Part shown: positions 5,534 through 7,836 of the stretch, piece after piece
How positions within the stretch are numbered: position 1 is the first letter of the stretch
How the letters are laid out: the number at the start of each line of letters is the position of its first letter
From: Nitriliruptoraceae bacterium
Lineage (GTDB): Bacteria > Actinomycetota > Nitriliruptoria > Nitriliruptorales > Nitriliruptoraceae
Assembly: GCA_007117945.1 (NCBI GenBank)
Contig: SKTN01000326.1
Coordinates: 1-7,836 of the forward strand
DNA: 7,836 nt
Direction: 5' to 3'
The notes under the pieces: generated by a model
The model's database searches: none
What the model was told of the DNA's origin: nothing
What the model saw: only the letters and a program-made list of their open reading frames with translations
Position numbers and translations under genes: made by a program

Positions 5534-6834
5534 GGTGCGGCGTCGGGGGCGCGGGCCCCGGGTGGGGGGCCGGGCTCCCGGGCGTGGAGCGCACCCACCA
5601 GGGGCGGGCCGTCCTCGGGGCGCACCACCACCTTGCCCGCACCGGCGCGCGAGCCGGCCGAGGCGACCTGCATCGCCGCGCCGAAGCGGCCGAGCGGCGC
5701 CAGATGGGTCACCATCGCGTCCACGGGGTAGGCGTCGTCGGCGAGCCAGTGTGCGATCTCGTGGCAGGTCCGCCGCCCGTCGAGGGCGGGTTCCGGGCCG
5801 GCGTTGATCGTGCCGCGCACCGTCAGCTCCCGGTTCCACACCAGGGACCAGTCCACGCGCTGACGGCCCGCCGCGCCCACGAGCACCACCGTCCCACCGG
5901 GCCGCAGCAGGTGCAGGGCGAGGTCGATGGTGTCCGGCTTCCCGACACAGTCGTACACCACGTCCACCCCCCGCTCCAGGATCGGCAGCGCCGTGCGGTC
6001 CGGGTGCAGCACCCGGCCCCCGTCCTCGGCCGCCAGGGTGTGCACCGCGGCCTCGCCGCCGCGGACCACGCGGTCAGCGCCCACGCCCCGTGCGCGCTGG
6101 TCCCCCGACGGGTCGGGGGAGACCACGGTGACGTGCAGATCCGGGTGGAGCCGGCGGAGCGCGGCGGTGGTCAGCAGCCCGATGGTGCCGGGGCCGATCA
6201 CCACGGCGCGCTCGCCGTGACGCTCCCAGCGCAGGGCGGCGTGCAGGCCCACCGCCGCCGGCTCCAGGAGGACCGCCCGGCGTGAGGGGGTGCGGCCCAC
6301 GGCCACACACTGGTCCTCGTGGGCGACCACCACCTCTCCGAACCCACCACCGAGCCGGGCGTCGAACCCCTGCCCCACCCCGGTGCACCCGCTGCTACCG
6401 GGCAGGTCGAAGCGTTCGCAGGTCCCAGGGCGCCCGGCGGCGCAGCTGCTGCACACCGGGTCGAAGCCGCGGTGCCGGCAGGACAGGACGGGGTCGAGGG
6501 CGACGCGGTCGCCCTCCGCGAGGTGGCGGACCTGAGGGCCGGTGGCCTCGACGACACCCACGAGTTCGTGCCCGGGGATGGTGCGTCGGGCCGGGTAGTA
6601 GGCGCTCAGCGTCAGGGCGATCCGCGCGTGGGCGAGCCCGACGTCGCTGCCGCAGATCCCGGCCAGCTCCGTGCGCAGGCGCACCCACCGGGGGCCCGGC
6701 AGAGCCGGCTCCTCGACATCGTCGCGCACCCGCAGCAGGCCACCGCGGCGCCACCCGGCGTCGTCCTGGGCCCGGGAGCGGACCGCCGTGGCCAGGTAGC
6801 GGGGTACGGTCAGCTCGGCGACGACGGCACGCAC
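5509..6834 (-). CDS. Zinc-dependent alcohol dehydrogenase family protein (medium-chain)
   Basis: A 441-residue medium-chain dehydrogenase/reductase that would oxidise an alcohol or reduce a carbonyl with NAD(P). Likely catalytic zinc ligands are C61 (GICGSD), H89-E90 (IPGHE) and E191 (LLEPAAVGLH). The structural zinc lobe has C119, C128, C131 and C139; the first gap is eight residues instead of the usual two. The Rossmann nucleotide site is VVIGPGTIGLL at 211-221, with YDCVGK near 294-299 and LRPGGTVVLVG at 310-320. The enzyme fold ends around 405; the remaining tail is Pro/Ala/Gly-rich and probably unstructured, and its last codons run antisense into recO. The GTG start has an excellent TAGGAGGA site that overlaps the stop of the upstream dehydrogenase gene, so the two are probably coupled. 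Glucose-, threonine- or sugar-alcohol-type activities are all possible; the substrate cannot be told. Confidence 0.9.
   Translation of the reverse strand: MRAVVAELTVPRYLATAVRSRAQDDAGWRRGGLLRVRDDVEEPALPGPRWVRLRTELAGICGSDVGLAHARIALTLSAYYPARRTIPGHELVGVVEATGPQVRHLAEGDRVALDPVLSCRHRGFDPVCSSCAAGRPGTCERFDLPGSSGCTGVGQGFDARLGGGFGEVVVAHEDQCVAVGRTPSRRAVLLEPAAVGLHAALRWERHGERAVVIGPGTIGLLTTAALRRLHPDLHVTVVSPDPSGDQRARGVGADRVVRGGEAAVHTLAAEDGGRVLHPDRTALPILERGVDVVYDCVGKPDTIDLALHLLRPGGTVVLVGAAGRQRVDWSLVWNRELTVRGTINAGPEPALDGRRTCHEIAHWLADDAYPVDAMVTHLAPLGRFGAAMQVASAGSRAGAGKVVVRPEDGPPLVGALHAREPGPPPGARAPDAAPHGRGTAS
5554..5571 (+). terminator. Possible GC hairpin downstream of recO
   Basis: GGCCCC and GGGGCC form a perfect 6-base stem around a 6-base loop, 20 bases after the recO stop. 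There is no T-run on either side, and it lies inside the C-terminal tail of the opposite gene. It could slow or end recO transcription, but chance in such GC-rich sequence is a strong alternative. Confidence 0.2.
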
Positions 6835-6846
6835 GGGGTCCTCCTA
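6835..6846 (-). promoter_or_regulatory. Ribosome binding site of the dehydrogenase, overlapping the upstream stop
   Basis: Read on the minus strand, TAGGAGGACCCC precedes the GTG at 6834. The TAG is the stop of the upstream reductase gene, so ribosomes ending there sit on the next gene's Shine-Dalgarno. This fixes the dehydrogenase start and predicts translational coupling. Confidence 0.8.
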
Positions 6847-7836
6847 CCCGCCAGCGGCGGTGCGGGCCGGGGCGGGCACGTTGCGCGGTGGGGCCAGCCC
6901 GACCTCCCTGGCCCACACGGCGACCCGCTCCAGGCCGGTGTCGAGATCCACCGCCGGGCGGTACCCGAGCACCTCGCGGGCCCGGTCGATGCGGTAGGAG
7001 CCGGTCCGTGCCAGCAGCCGCATCGACGCGGGGCACAGCTCGCTCGGTCGCCCGAGCGCCCGCAGCCCCGCACCCGTGGCGGTGGCCAGGCCCGTGGCCA
7101 CCGGGGTGGGCAGGCAGCGTGGCCGGGTCCCCACCAGGGCGCCGAGCCGCCCGAAGTACTCGGCGCAGGAGGTGGCCACCCCGTCGGTGAGATGGAACAC
7201 CCCACCGGCCGCGCCCGGGGTCACGATCGCGCCGGTGACCCCGTCCACGAGGTTGTCGAGGTAGGTGTGGCTGAACACCCCGCGGCCCCGGGCCGGCAGG
7301 ATGGCCTGCCCCGCGGCCAGGTAGGTCAGGGGCAGCACCACCCAGGGTCGCGAGCCTGGTCCGTAGACGTCGCCCGGGCGGAGCACCACCACCTCGAGTT
7401 CGCCGGCGGCGTGGGCCGCCAGCACCAGGTGCTCACCGGCGACCTTGGTGTCCACGTAGGCGTCCCCGTTGGCCTGCACCGGGTGGGTCTCGTCCACCCA
7501 CGCGGGCAGGTCGAAGCCGTGGACCACCACCGACGAGAGGTGGACGAAGCGGCGCACCCCTGCGCGGGCGGCGGCGGACAGCACCCGGCGGGTGCCGAGG
7601 ACGTTCACCGCGTGCATGCGTCGTCGTGGGGCCACGTTGGAGACGATCGCGGCGGCGTGCACCACGGTGTCGACGCCCTCCAACAGGTGGGCCCAGGCAC
7701 GCGGGTCGGTGGTGCTGCCCGGGTGGACCACGACCGGCGGCCTCGCGCTCGCGCCGCGGGCCGCAGCCGGGGCGGGCGGCCCCGACGCGGTGTCGACCCC
7801 GCGGACCTCGACGCCCACGGCGGCGAGCCGTGCGGC
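6844..7836 (-). CDS. NAD-dependent epimerase/dehydratase family protein (extended SDR), 5' end beyond window
   Basis: A partial extended short-chain dehydrogenase/reductase. The frame is open to the right edge: six codons (AARLAA) precede the GTG at 7818 and continue the expected helix after the missing nucleotide-binding glycine motif, so the true start lies outside the window. Visible features are the VEVRGVD strand whose acidic end commonly contacts the NAD ribose, TVVHAAAIVS (51-60, numbering from 7818), the NVLGT helix start, HLSSVVVHG with the active-site serine at 95-96, and the catalytic YVDTK (Y121, K125). LRPGDVYGPG follows, typical of extended SDRs. The pattern resembles 3-beta-hydroxysteroid dehydrogenase-like and nucleotide-sugar epimerase-like members; the substrate is not clear. 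The stop is 9 bases before the zinc dehydrogenase start, so the two oxidoreductases probably form one operon. Confidence 0.88.
   Translation of the reverse strand, partial: AARLAAVGVEVRGVDTASGPPAPAAARGASARPPVVVHPGSTTDPRAWAHLLEGVDTVVHAAAIVSNVAPRRRMHAVNVLGTRRVLSAAARAGVRRFVHLSSVVVHGFDLPAWVDETHPVQANGDAYVDTKVAGEHLVLAAHAAGELEVVVLRPGDVYGPGSRPWVVLPLTYLAAGQAILPARGRGVFSHTYLDNLVDGVTGAIVTPGAAGGVFHLTDGVATSCAEYFGRLGALVGTRPRCLPTPVATGLATATGAGLRALGRPSELCPASMRLLARTGSYRIDRAREVLGYRPAVDLDTGLERVAVWAREVGLAPPRNVPAPARTAAGG

Noticed and set aside
4496..5839. Minus-strand frame of 447 codons opposite recO and the kinase gene
   Set aside because: Low-complexity translation without a domain; recO on the plus strand is certain.
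6282..7190. Plus-strand frame of 302 codons opposite the two oxidoreductases
   Set aside because: Extremely Arg/Pro/Gly-rich composition with no motif; it is antisense to well-supported dehydrogenase genes.
1..7836. CRISPR arrays, tRNA or rRNA genes, insertion sequences, prophage genes
   Set aside because: No direct repeat arrays, cloverleaf-like sequence, transposase or terminal inverted repeats were seen by eye; the window is almost fully occupied by ordinary coding sequence.

Overview
This is a very GC-rich window (about 70% or more by eye), densely packed with genes on both strands. Six of the seven visible start codons are GTG; only recO uses ATG. It looks chromosomal and actinobacterial. 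The strongest evidence is the gene trio of MSMEG_4193-family phosphomutase, DUF3090 protein and SCO1664-family kinase-like protein, which is characteristic of Actinobacteria (also known from some Chloroflexi). The archaeal/eukaryotic-like prolyl-tRNA synthetase is not what Streptomyces or Mycobacterium use. This hints at a deeper-branching lineage such as Nitriliruptoria, Acidimicrobiia or Thermoleophilia, but that placement is inference.

Layout. Bases 1-126 are a short leader with no supported gene. Bases 127-4728 on the plus strand form a tight run of genes: proS; a single open frame joining an anti-sigma-type HATPase domain to an aspartate/glutamate-type racemase; a histidine phosphatase (phosphomutase); a DUF3090 protein; and a PI3K/PI4K-like kinase. 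Junctions are 6 bases or GTGA overlaps, so the run is probably one operon. After a 67-base gap containing a perfect 14-base palindrome comes recO (4796-5533). On the minus strand an extended short-chain dehydrogenase, cut at the right edge, is followed by a zinc-dependent medium-chain dehydrogenase. The latter converges on recO and overlaps its 3' end by 25 bases.

How they may work together. proS and recO are housekeeping genes for translation and recombinational repair. The phosphomutase, DUF3090 and kinase-like proteins are a conserved but biochemically undefined three-gene system. A kinase-like fold, a phosphomutase/phosphatase fold and a small zinc-motif protein in one coupled unit suggest a phosphorylated small-molecule intermediate, substrate unknown. 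This trio is the best candidate here for an undescribed system. The second notable feature is the HATPase-racemase frame, which carries an internal Shine-Dalgarno and GTG exactly at the canonical start of the racemase. It may be a true fusion or two proteins read from one frame. The two minus-strand oxidoreductases are probably translationally coupled and could act on one alcohol or carbonyl substrate.
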